Source: JAICYJ01 sp035473255
Lineage (GTDB): Bacteria; Actinomycetota; Thermoleophilia; Gaiellales; JAICJC01
Assembly (NCBI GenBank): GCA_035473255.1
Contig: DATIOK010000055.1
Span: forward strand, 1-64,000
Reading direction: 5' to 3'
DNA length: 64,000 nt
Shown: positions 15,667-23,339 of the stretch, one piece after another
How positions within the stretch are numbered: the stretch's first letter is position 1
Layout of the letters: every line of letters starts with the position of its first letter
The notes under the pieces: generated by a model
Told to the model about the DNA's origin: nothing
Seen by the model: only the letters and a program-made list of their open reading frames with translations
Database searches by the model: none
Position numbers and translations under genes: made by a program

Positions 15667-17154
15667 GTGGAGCTGGTCTGCGGCATCGACGTCGGCTCGC
15701 AGGGGTCATGCCTGTCGGTGTTCGATGCGGGCGGGGAACGGCTGGCCACCACGTACCAGCCGCACCCGCTGCGCTATCCGCGGCCGGGCTGGGTGGAGCA
15801 GGACCCGCGCGACTGGCGGGCGGCGCTGGTGAACGGGTTCCGCGACCTGTCGGCACGGGTGAACCTGCGCCGCGTGCGGGCGATCTCGTTCGGCTCGCAG
15901 CTGGACGGGCTGGTCTGCGTCGATGCCAACGCGCAGCCGGTGGGCCCGGCGATCATCTGGATGGACCGGCGTGCCGACCCGCTCTGCCGCCAGGCCGAGG
16001 CCCGGGTCGGCGCCGACGAGTGGTACCGGCGCTCGGGCTGCAACCTGGACGGGTCGCACGTGGCCGCGAAGCTGGCCTGGGTCGCGCAGGAGCGCCCCGA
16101 CGACTACGCGCGCACGGCACGGGCGCTGCTTCCCGGCTCCTACATGGTGCGCGTTGCCTGCGGAGCCGACGCGGTCGACCGCTCGAATGCGTCCTCGACG
16201 ATGCTGCTCGATCCGGACACCGGCAGCTGGGACACCACCCTGCTCGGCGCGTTCGGCATCGACGTCGGGTTGCTGCCGCCGGTCGTATCGGCCGATGCGG
16301 TGCTCGGTACCGTCAGCTCCGGCTTCGCCGACGCCACCGGGCTTGGCGAGAAGGCGCTGGTGATCTGCGGCTGCGGCGACGAGATGGCCGCCACGCTGGG
16401 CGCCGGCCTGGCCGAGCCGGGCGCGGTCTGCGACGTGCTCGGCACCGCGGAGCCGGTGTGCGCCGTCAGCGACCGGCCGCTGCGTGACCCGGGGCGCGTG
16501 GCCGAGTGCCACCCCCACGCCGCGCCCGGCCGCTGGCTGCTCGAGAACCCGGGCTGGGCGAGCGGCGCCAACTACCGCTGGTTCCGCGACGAGCTGGGCG
16601 GCGGCGCCGACTACGAGGCTCTCAACCGGGCGGCCGAGGCGGTGCCGGCGGCCAGCGAGGGGCTGGTGTTCCTGCCCTGGATGGGCGGTGCCATGGCGCC
16701 CCGCTGGGAGGCGGACGCACGCGGCGCCTGGTACGGCCTGACGCCGGCGCACGGACGCGGCCACCTGGTGCGGGCGCTGCTCGAGGGCTCGGCCTACGCC
16801 TTGCGCGACGTCGTCGAGGCGATCACCGCGGCCGGCCTCGGCTGCCAGCGCGTGGTCTGCGTGGCCGGCGGCGCGCGCTCGGCCCTGGTGCGTCAGATGC
16901 GGGCCGACGTGACCGGGCTGCCGGTCGGCTACAGCGAGGACGTCGAGACCACCTCCCGGGGGGCCGCGATGCTGGCCGCGGCGGGCGGCGAGCTGCACGC
17001 GGACGTTCCCGCCGCCGCAGCCGCGATGTGCCGGCTGGCGTCCGAGCAGCACCATCCCGACCCGGATGCGGCGGCCGCCTACGAGCAGGGCTACCGCCGC
17101 TACCGGCTGCTGTTCGACGCGCTGGCGCCCGCCTTCGCCGACCTGGCACGGTGA
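15667..17154 (+). CDS. FGGY-family carbohydrate kinase
   Basis: 495 residues from GTG 15667. Two actin-like domains: the N-terminal phosphate loop GIDVGSQGSCLSVF, WVEQDPRDW, the IWMDRRAD strand, and the C-terminal signature LVRALLEGSAYALRDVVEAI with VCVAGGARSALVRQMRAD. Xylulokinase/rhamnulokinase/fuculokinase-like, so the substrate is probably a keto-sugar or a polyol. Its place in the microcompartment run suggests a phosphorylated sugar feeds the pathway, though it could be a separate branch because a promoter lies after it. Confidence 0.88.
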   Translation: MELVCGIDVGSQGSCLSVFDAGGERLATTYQPHPLRYPRPGWVEQDPRDWRAALVNGFRDLSARVNLRRVRAISFGSQLDGLVCVDANAQPVGPAIIWMDRRADPLCRQAEARVGADEWYRRSGCNLDGSHVAAKLAWVAQERPDDYARTARALLPGSYMVRVACGADAVDRSNASSTMLLDPDTGSWDTTLLGAFGIDVGLLPPVVSADAVLGTVSSGFADATGLGEKALVICGCGDEMAATLGAGLAEPGAVCDVLGTAEPVCAVSDRPLRDPGRVAECHPHAAPGRWLLENPGWASGANYRWFRDELGGGADYEALNRAAEAVPAASEGLVFLPWMGGAMAPRWEADARGAWYGLTPAHGRGHLVRALLEGSAYALRDVVEAITAAGLGCQRVVCVAGGARSALVRQMRADVTGLPVGYSEDVETTSRGAAMLAAAGGELHADVPAAAAAMCRLASEQHHPDPDAAAAYEQGYRRYRLLFDALAPAFADLAR

Positions 17155-17163
17155 GCGGCAGGG

Positions 17164-17207
17164 TGTGCAGCCTGCACATCGCGCACCGGGCGGCGAACGC
17201 GTAAGGT
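17164..17207 (+). promoter_or_regulatory. Operator and promoter before the glutamate-synthase-like triad
   Basis: A perfect 15-base palindrome TGTGCAGCCTGCACA at 17164-17178 is followed by TAAGGT at 17202-17207, which precedes the ATG at 17215 by seven bases. The palindrome is centred about 44 bases before that ATG, near the position used by activators that overlap the -35 region. It suggests an internal promoter that can express the triad, aldehyde dehydrogenase and shell genes separately. Confidence 0.55.
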
Positions 17208-17214
17208 CGCACGC

Positions 17215-18129
17215 ATGTGCGGCATCGCCGGATTCCTTGCAAAGCGTGACGGCGTCGACGTCGCCGCCACGCTGACCGCGATGCTCGCCGCGCTGCGCGG
17301 CCGCGGGCCGGACTCGACCGGCATGTCGCTCTACGGCGCGCCCTTCCAGGGCGACCTGGTGGCCTCGGCCTGGGCCGGCGAGGCGGGCGGCGAGGCCACG
17401 CGCGGGGCGGTCTCGGACGGCGTCTCGAAGGCCGGGTTCGAGCTGTCCGACCAGCAGTACCGAGACGGCTACTGGCGGCTGGGGCTGGCGAACGGCGGCG
17501 ACGGCGACGTCGCGGCGTTGGCCGATGCGATCGAGCGCAGCGCACCCGGCGTGCGGGTGTTCTCGGTCGGCACCTCGCTGGAGTTGCTCAAGCACACGTC
17601 CGACGCCCGCGAGCTGGCGCAGCGGTTCGGCGTGCTGGGATCGACCTACAGTCACGCGATCGGCCACGCCCGGATGGCGACCGAGTCGCGCGTCGACGTG
17701 AACCACTCGCACCCGTTCTGGGCGCGGCCGTTCCCGGACGTGACCGTCGTCCACAACGGCCACGTCACCAACTACTACAAGAACCGGCGCCTGTTCGAGA
17801 TGCGCGGCCACCGTTTTCAGACCGGCAACGACACCGAGTTCGTGGCGGTGTACCTGGCCGACCGGATGGCGGCCGGCGTGCCGCTGGACGAGGCCGTGCG
17901 CGACTCCATCGACGACCTGGACGGATCCTTCACCTACCTGGTGTCGACCGCCGATGGCTTCGGCGTGGCGCGCGACCGCTTCTCCACCAAGCCCTGCCTG
18001 GTCGCCGAGACCGACGACTGGGTGGCCGTCGTCAGCGAGGGCATCGCCCTGGCCGAGGCGTTCGGCGACGGCGCCGACTTCGACACCTACGAGCTGGCGG
18101 GCGGCGAGGCGCGGGCATGGACACGCTAG
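17215..18129 (+). CDS. glxB: Class II glutamine amidotransferase, GlxB/MgsA type
   Basis: 304 residues starting MCGIAGFL, so after Met removal Cys2 is the N-terminal nucleophile of Ntn glutaminases. Further family marks are RGRGPDSTG, GHARMATESRVD, HNGHVTNYYKNR and the GNDTEF strand. It matches the stand-alone amidotransferase part of glutamate synthase, as in GlxB and in N-methylglutamate synthase subunit MgsA. It would release ammonia from glutamine for the FMN subunit encoded two genes on. The end overlaps glxC by 13 bases. Confidence 0.88.
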   Translation: MCGIAGFLAKRDGVDVAATLTAMLAALRGRGPDSTGMSLYGAPFQGDLVASAWAGEAGGEATRGAVSDGVSKAGFELSDQQYRDGYWRLGLANGGDGDVAALADAIERSAPGVRVFSVGTSLELLKHTSDARELAQRFGVLGSTYSHAIGHARMATESRVDVNHSHPFWARPFPDVTVVHNGHVTNYYKNRRLFEMRGHRFQTGNDTEFVAVYLADRMAAGVPLDEAVRDSIDDLDGSFTYLVSTADGFGVARDRFSTKPCLVAETDDWVAVVSEGIALAEAFGDGADFDTYELAGGEARAWTR

Positions 18130-18827
18130 CGCCGGCCACGCTGGACGCACACGGCCTCAGCACCCGCGAGATCAACGAGCGCCTGCGGGAGCTGTTGGAG
18201 GACGGCGCCGGGCCGGTGGACGTGCTGCACCCGGGCTCGCGGCACAGCCTGGCGGTGGGATTTCTCGACCACCCGGGCGCGGCCATCCGGTTCCGCGGCG
18301 ACGTCGGCTACTTCTGCGGCGGCCTCTCCGACGGACTGGACGTTGCCATCGACGGCAACGCCGGCTGGTCGCTGGGCGCCGACATGATGGACGGCAGCAT
18401 CGTGGTGGGCGGGAACAGCGGCAGCTCGACCGGAGCATCGATGCGCGGCGGTCTGGTGGTCGTCAAGGGAGACGCGGGCGCGCGGTCGGCGATCGCCGGC
18501 AAGGGCGGCACGCTGGTGATCGGCGGCTCGACCGGCTACATGTCCGGGTTCATGAACCAGCGCACGCGGCTGGTGGTGTGCGGTGACGCAGGGCCCGGGT
18601 TCGGCGACTCGATGTATGAGGGGGAGCTGTTCTGCGGCGGCCGCATCGCCGAGCTGGGCTCGGACACGGTCTGCGAGCCACCGTCCGCCGAGGAGCTGGC
18701 CTGGCTGGCCGACCTGTGCCGCGGCCACGGCCTGGCGCCCGCCGGCGAGTGGCAGAAGGTACGCTCGGCCGGGAAGCTGTGGCGCTACGACAAGAAGGAG
18801 TTCTCGATCTGGCGGGACGCGCTGTGA
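18117..18827 (+). CDS. glxC: GXGXG-motif protein, GlxC/MgsB type
   Basis: 236 residues dominated by the right-handed beta-helix seen at the C-terminus of glutamate synthase: repeated glycine turns in RFRGDVGYFCGGLSDGLDVA, VGGNSGSSTGASMRGGLVVV, GKGGTLVIGGSTGYMSG. The last 60 residues are helical. Structural and regulatory subunit that joins amidotransferase and FMN domains. Overlaps both neighbours (13 bases with glxB, GTGA with glxD). Confidence 0.88.
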   Translation: MDTLAPATLDAHGLSTREINERLRELLEDGAGPVDVLHPGSRHSLAVGFLDHPGAAIRFRGDVGYFCGGLSDGLDVAIDGNAGWSLGADMMDGSIVVGGNSGSSTGASMRGGLVVVKGDAGARSAIAGKGGTLVIGGSTGYMSGFMNQRTRLVVCGDAGPGFGDSMYEGELFCGGRIAELGSDTVCEPPSAEELAWLADLCRGHGLAPAGEWQKVRSAGKLWRYDKKEFSIWRDAL

Positions 18828-20119
18828 TCGAGCATCCGCCCCGCCCCAGCCACGTCTGGTCGGAGCAGACGCTGGCGGACATCCGCCAGAAGGCCGAGCT
18901 CGGGCGCTACGTGATGGGCGCATTCTCGACCACCCGCCGCGTGCCCAACTTCGACGACCTCACCTTCATCCCGTGCACGCTGTCGCGGGTGCCGCTGGAG
19001 GGCTACCGCGAGCGCTGCCAGACGCGCACCGTGCTGGGAACCAGGGCCGCGAACCCGGTCGTGCTGGAGACGCCGATCGCGATCTCGGGCATGAGCTTCG
19101 GAGCGCTGTCGGCGAACGCGAAGGAGGCGCTCGGCCGCGCGGCGTCGCAGGTCGGCATCTCCACCACCACCGGCGACGGCGGCATGCACCCGCGCGAGCG
19201 GGCGGCATCGAAGACGCTCGTGTACCAGGTGACGCCGAGCCACTACGGCAACAACCCGCACCACATGGCCGAGGCGGATGCGGTCGAGATCGTGGTCGGC
19301 CAGGGGGCCAAACCCGGCACCGGTGGCGTGCTGCTCGGTTTCAAGGTGTCCGACGAGGTGGCCGGCATGCGCGACCTGCCGCCCGGCGTCGACCAGCGCT
19401 CGCCGGTGCGGCACCCCGATTTCCTGGGTGCTGACGACCTGCGCCTGAAGATCGAGGAACTGCGCGAGACCACCCGCCACCGGGTGCCGATCTGGGTCAA
19501 GCTGGGCGCCTGCCGGGTGTTCGACGACGTGCGGCTGGCGGTCAAGGCCGGCGCCGACGTGGTCGTGATCGACGGTCTCGAGGGCGCGTCGGCGGCCTCG
19601 CCGCTGCTGCTGTTCGACCATACCGGCGTGCCCACGCTGGCGGCGGTGGTCGAGGCGCGCGAGGCGCTGATCGACATCGGCGCTTACGGCGACGTGCAGA
19701 TCGTGATCGCCGGTGGCATCCGCAACGGCGTCGATGCCGCCAAGGCGCTGGCGCTGGGCGCCGACGCCGTCTACATCGCCACCGCTGCGATGATCGCGCT
19801 CAACTGCAATGCCCCGCTCTACGAGGAGGACTACGCCAAGCTGGGCGTGACGCCGGGCACCTGCCGGGAGTGCCACACCGGCCTCTGCCCTGTCGGGGTC
19901 ACCACACAGGACCCGGAACTGATGGCGCGGCTGGACGTAGACTCGGCCAGCGAGCGTGTGGTGAACTTCCTGAACGCCATGACCATGGAGATCCAGATGC
20001 TGGCGCGGGCCTGCGGAAAATCGGACGTGCACAACCTGGAGCCCGAGGATCTGCGCTCGCTGACGCTCGAGTGCGAGGCGATCACCGGGGTGCCTCTGGT
20101 GGGGCGGATCCAGCGGTGA
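18824..20119 (+). CDS. glxD: FMN-dependent glutamate-synthase-like subunit, GlxD/MgsC type
   Basis: 431 residues from GTG 18824 overlapping the glxC stop. Glutamate-synthase alpha/beta barrel: ISGMSFGALSANAKEALGR, GDGGMHPRE, GQGAKPGTGGVLLG, VWVKLGA-like IWVKLGAC, VVIDGLEGASAASPLLL, and the iron-sulfur cysteines TCRECHTGLCPVGV (about residues 348-361). The FMN and cluster residues are intact, so it should be active. In methylotrophs this subunit makes N-methylglutamate from methylamine; here coupling to a microcompartment aldehyde dehydrogenase by a GTGA overlap suggests a related amine reaction. True glutamate synthase is less likely because the protein set is split and sits in a catabolic operon. 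Confidence 0.9.
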   Translation: MIEHPPRPSHVWSEQTLADIRQKAELGRYVMGAFSTTRRVPNFDDLTFIPCTLSRVPLEGYRERCQTRTVLGTRAANPVVLETPIAISGMSFGALSANAKEALGRAASQVGISTTTGDGGMHPRERAASKTLVYQVTPSHYGNNPHHMAEADAVEIVVGQGAKPGTGGVLLGFKVSDEVAGMRDLPPGVDQRSPVRHPDFLGADDLRLKIEELRETTRHRVPIWVKLGACRVFDDVRLAVKAGADVVVIDGLEGASAASPLLLFDHTGVPTLAAVVEAREALIDIGAYGDVQIVIAGGIRNGVDAAKALALGADAVYIATAAMIALNCNAPLYEEDYAKLGVTPGTCRECHTGLCPVGVTTQDPELMARLDVDSASERVVNFLNAMTMEIQMLARACGKSDVHNLEPEDLRSLTLECEAITGVPLVGRIQR

Positions 20120-21912
20120 AGGAGTTCGTCACCGCCGACGACATCCGCGCGTTGGCCGAGCAGGGGGAGCGGGAGCTGCTGGTGCGCGAGCACACGACGC
20201 TGACCGACGCGGCGCTCGACGCGGCCCGGATGCACGGCGTGCGGTTGGTGGAGGGTGGCGCGACGTCCCAGGCGCAACCCGCCGGCGACGTGGTGGCGGC
20301 GCTGCCGGTGACGCCGGGTGGGCTGCCGGCGCCGGCGCTGGCGGGGCTGGTGCGCCAGCAGGCGGCGGCCGGGCGGCGGGCGCAGGGCGGCTCGCGGCCG
20401 TCGGCGCCGGCCGGGGAGCCGATCGAGGGCCTGCCCGACATCGGCTCGCTGCAGTCGAAGCTGCTGATCGACGGCGCGTGGAGCGACGCGGCCGGCGGTG
20501 AGACCGTGCCCACGATCGACCCGGCCACCAACCGCACGATCGTGGACGTGGCGGCGGCCGGACCCGACGACATCGACCGGGCGGTGCGCGCCGCGCGCGA
20601 CGCGCTGCCGGCCTGGCGCGACATGGCGCCGGAGCAGCGGTCGCGGATCCTGCTTCGGATCGCGGAGCTGATCGAGGCCGACCGCGACCGGCTGGCGCAG
20701 ATCGAGTCGTACGACGTGGGCAAGCCGATCCGCGAGGCGGCGCTGGTCGACCTGCCGGCCTGCTGGGACCCGTGGCGCTTCTACCAGGGGCTGGTGCGCG
20801 TGATCGACGGGCGGGTGCTGGCGATGCCGACCAGCTCGCTCGACTACGTGCGCAAGGAGCCGATGGGCGTGGTCGGCATGATCATCCCCTGGAACTTCCC
20901 GCTGCACATCGCCTGCCGCAAGGGCTCGGCGGCGCTGGCGGCCGGCAACACGGTGGTGCTGAAGGCGCCCGAGCTGGCGCCGCTGACGTGCCTGGAGCTG
21001 GGACGGATCGCGCTGGAGGCGGGGCTGCCGCCGGGAGTGCTGAACGTGGTGCCGGGGCTGGGCGCGACCGCCGGCGCGGCGCTGGCGGAGCACCCCGGGG
21101 TCGACAAGATCGCGTTCACGGGGTCGACCGTGACCGGGCGCACGGTGATGCGGGCGGGGGCCGGCACGATCAAGCGGGTGTCGCTCGAGCTGGGCGGCAA
21201 GTCGCCGTCGATCGTGTTCGCCGACGCCGACCTGGAGCGGGCCGTGATCGGATCGGTGTTCGGCATCTACCTGGCGCAGGGGGAGGTCTGCTCGGCTGGG
21301 TCACGGGTGCTGGTGGAGCGGCCGGTCTACGACGAGTTCGTGCGGCGGTTCGCCGACAGGGCGGCCGGTATCCGCGTCGGCATGCCGCACCGCTGGTCGA
21401 CGCAGCTGGGGGCGCTGATCAACGAGCGGCAGTGCCAGCGCGTGTACGAGTACGTCGAGATCGGGAAGGCCGAGGGCGCGACGGTGGTGGCCGGCGGCGT
21501 GCGGCCGGCGGATCCGGAGCTGGCCGGCGGCAACTTCATCGAGCCCACGATCTTCGCAGGCTCAAACGACATGCGGATCGCGCAGGAGGAGATCTTCGGG
21601 CCGGTGGTCGTGATCGTGCCGTTCGACGGCGAGGACGAGGCGGTGCGGATCGCGAACGACGTGCGCTACGGGCTGGCGGCCGGGATCTGGACGAGCGACG
21701 TCGGGCGCGCGCACCGCGTGGCGCATAGGCTTGAGGCCGGGTCGATCTGGGTCAACCAGTACGGGGTCTACCCGTCGGAGGCGCCGTTCGGCGGATACAA
21801 GGAGAGCGGCACCGGCTACGACCTGGGGCTGGAGTCGCTGAGCGAGTACCTGGAGACCAAGAACATTCACCTCAACATCGGAACTGACACCCTCGACTGG
21901 TACGGGTCCTAA
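20116..21912 (+). CDS. Aldehyde dehydrogenase with N-terminal BMC-targeting-like extension
   Basis: 598 residues, about 100 longer than ordinary ALDHs. Residues 1-47 (KEFVTADDIRALAEQGERE, then LLVREHTTLTDAALDAARMHG) match the short module at the N-terminus of EutQ-like microcompartment proteins. A flexible Ala/Pro/Gly linker follows and holds a short amphipathic helix (about 70-85, LPAPALAGLVRQQAA) of the encapsulation-peptide kind. The catalytic ALDH domain runs from about 114: NAD fold PWNFPLHIACRKG, general base Glu in LELGGKSP, nucleophile in GEVCSAGSR. These mark the hydrolytic (acid-forming) class, not CoA-acylating PduP/EutE. Translationally coupled to glxD; shell gene follows 14 bases later. 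Confidence 0.9.
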   Translation: MKEFVTADDIRALAEQGERELLVREHTTLTDAALDAARMHGVRLVEGGATSQAQPAGDVVAALPVTPGGLPAPALAGLVRQQAAAGRRAQGGSRPSAPAGEPIEGLPDIGSLQSKLLIDGAWSDAAGGETVPTIDPATNRTIVDVAAAGPDDIDRAVRAARDALPAWRDMAPEQRSRILLRIAELIEADRDRLAQIESYDVGKPIREAALVDLPACWDPWRFYQGLVRVIDGRVLAMPTSSLDYVRKEPMGVVGMIIPWNFPLHIACRKGSAALAAGNTVVLKAPELAPLTCLELGRIALEAGLPPGVLNVVPGLGATAGAALAEHPGVDKIAFTGSTVTGRTVMRAGAGTIKRVSLELGGKSPSIVFADADLERAVIGSVFGIYLAQGEVCSAGSRVLVERPVYDEFVRRFADRAAGIRVGMPHRWSTQLGALINERQCQRVYEYVEIGKAEGATVVAGGVRPADPELAGGNFIEPTIFAGSNDMRIAQEEIFGPVVVIVPFDGEDEAVRIANDVRYGLAAGIWTSDVGRAHRVAHRLEAGSIWVNQYGVYPSEAPFGGYKESGTGYDLGLESLSEYLETKNIHLNIGTDTLDWYGS

Positions 21913-21926
21913 AGGAGGACGCAGAC

Positions 21927-22223
21927 ATGGATGGAGCACTGGGGCTGATCGAGACGCGCGGGCTGGTGGCCGCAATCGAAGCGGCGGACGCGATGGTGAA
22001 GGCGGCCAGCGTCGAGATCCTGGGCCGCGAGTCGATCGGCGGCGGCTACGTGACCGTTGCCGTGCGTGGCGACGTGGGTGCGGTGAAGGCGGCGATCGAC
22101 GCCGGCGCGACGGCGGCCAAGAAGACCGGCGAGCTGGTGTCGGCGCACCTGATCCCGCGGCCGCACGAGGACGTGATGAAGGTGCTGCCGGCGGCGGTGG
22201 CACCGGCCGCGGCGAAGCGCTGA
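21927..22223 (+). CDS. BMC-H hexameric microcompartment shell protein
   Basis: 98 residues after a strong ribosome site (AAAGGAGG). Single BMC domain: ALGLIETRGLVAAIEAADAMVKAASVEI, then GGGYVTVAVRGDVGAVKAAIDAGATAA and the HLIPRPHEDV strand. It has the canonical PduA/EutM length and order, with a short Ala-rich tail. Forms the flat hexagonal facets of the shell. The pore loop around residues 36-42 reads GRESIGG, so the pore is lined by small residues. Confidence 0.96.
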   Translation: MDGALGLIETRGLVAAIEAADAMVKAASVEILGRESIGGGYVTVAVRGDVGAVKAAIDAGATAAKKTGELVSAHLIPRPHEDVMKVLPAAVAPAAAKR

Positions 22224-22225
22224 GG

Positions 22226-22606
22226 ATGCCGGCGATCCGCATCCTCTGCGACGGCGAGGTGATCGAGGCCGAGCTGCTGGTGGACGACGCGCCGCGCGTG
22301 TGCGGCTACATCCGCTCCATCCTGCCGTTCGAGTCGACGATGGTGCACGCCAAGTTCGCGGGCGAGGAGACGATCGTCATGGTGCCGTTCTTCGCAGAGC
22401 AGGAGAATGGCAAGACCGACGTTGTCGCGGGAGACATCGGCTACTACCCGGGGCGGCAGACGCTGTGCCTGTTCTACGGCGAGACGCAGCCGTTCGGCGA
22501 GGTCAGCTACGTGGCGCGGGTGCGGAGCAACCTGGAGGGGCTGGCGCGGTGCGGGCGCAAGATCCTCGAGTCGGGATCGCTGCCGGTACGGATGGAGCTG
22601 GCCTGA
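22226..22606 (+). CDS. DUF3830-like cyclophilin-fold protein
   Basis: 126 residues, two bases after the shell gene. IRILCDGEVIEAELLVDDAP, TMVHAKFAGEETIVMVPFF, GDIGYYPGRQTLCLFYGET and a C-terminal GRKILESGSLPVRMEL fit the DUF3830 / cyclophilin-like beta-barrel family as I know it. Function of that family is unknown; it often sits beside amidohydrolases and amidases. Being embedded among shell genes, it may be cargo or a shell-associated binding protein. Confidence 0.7.
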   Translation: MPAIRILCDGEVIEAELLVDDAPRVCGYIRSILPFESTMVHAKFAGEETIVMVPFFAEQENGKTDVVAGDIGYYPGRQTLCLFYGETQPFGEVSYVARVRSNLEGLARCGRKILESGSLPVRMELA

Positions 22607-23082
22607 TGGCGTACGTGTCGGCGGCGATGCTGGTGGAGGAGCTGCGCGAGTTCACGGTCGACCGCTGGATCGGCGAGCCGCCGGACGTGGCGGCGCTGCG
22701 GCGGTTCACGCTGCCGCCGATGGGCAACCTGCCGTGCGTTCTGTACTGCAACTTCGATCTGTTCTGGGCCGGGGAGCAGCTGCAGGTGGTGCGGCAGGCG
22801 GCGCTGGACGGCGACCTGCGGCTGCCGGAGCTGTGCTCGGTGACGGCGATGCTGCTGGAGCGGACGGCGGCGCGGACGGCCAAGTGGGAGATGCCCGAGA
22901 CGGTGCAGCTGCTGCGGCGGGCGGCGTCGATCCTGGCCGAGTGGCGGCCGGACACGTCGCGCGAGTATGCGGTCGTGATCGAGCACCTGCTGATGGCGCT
23001 GAACCGGATACAGGCGGCAGTGGACGCGATCATTCCCTGGAACGACCTCGACGGCGCCGTGCGACTGCGGCCGCAAAGCTAG
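22606..23082 (+). CDS. Unrecognised helical protein of the shell operon
   Basis: 158 residues from ATG 22606, overlapping the previous stop as TGATG. I recognise no family. It is mostly amphipathic helix (AAMLVEELREFTVDRWI, VTAMLLERTAARTAKW, YAVVIEHLLMALNRIQAAV) with a conserved-looking hydrophobic turn PPMGNLPCVLYCNFDLFW. No signal or membrane span. Position between DUF3830 and the pentamer gene suggests a cargo or assembly role. Confidence 0.7.
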   Translation: MAYVSAAMLVEELREFTVDRWIGEPPDVAALRRFTLPPMGNLPCVLYCNFDLFWAGEQLQVVRQAALDGDLRLPELCSVTAMLLERTAARTAKWEMPETVQLLRRAASILAEWRPDTSREYAVVIEHLLMALNRIQAAVDAIIPWNDLDGAVRLRPQS

Positions 23083-23091
23083 GAGGACGAG

Positions 23092-23337
23092 ATGCAGCGA
23101 TGCCATGTCACGGGAAGCACGGTGGCGACGCAAAAGGCGGCCGGGCTGACCGGGTTCAGCCTGCTGACGGTGACGCCGGTGGGGGGCGGCGGGGAGCTGG
23201 TGGCGGTGGATCTGGTGGGGGCCGGAGAGGGCGACATGGTGCTGGTCGCGATGGGCGGGGCGGCGCGCGAGACGGAGCAGACGCGCGGCGTACCGACCGA
23301 CGCGGCGGTTGTCGCGATCGTGGATCCGTCCCGGTAA
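23092..23337 (+). CDS. EutN/CcmL-type pentameric vertex protein (BMC-P)
   Basis: 81 residues, preceded by AGGAGGACGAG. Small beta-barrel with the family pattern CHVTGSTVATQKAAGLTGF, LLTVTPVG, VAVDLVGAGEGDMVLVAMG and the C-terminal AAVVAIVD strand. It caps the vertices of the icosahedral shell. Length is typical. Only one pentamer gene is present. Confidence 0.93.
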   Translation: MQRCHVTGSTVATQKAAGLTGFSLLTVTPVGGGGELVAVDLVGAGEGDMVLVAMGGAARETEQTRGVPTDAAVVAIVDPSR

Positions 23338-23339
23338 AG

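Noticed and set aside
9952..20119. Complete N-methylglutamate (methylamine) pathway
   Set aside because: GmaS-like ligase and MgsABC-like triad are present, but no N-methylglutamate dehydrogenase (sarcosine-oxidase-like four-subunit set) is encoded here, so methylamine as the substrate is not supported.
17215..20119. Biosynthetic glutamate synthase (gltB) split into parts
   Set aside because: No gltD-type small subunit is present, the proteins match stand-alone GlxB/C/D lengths, and the operon is catabolic with shell genes.
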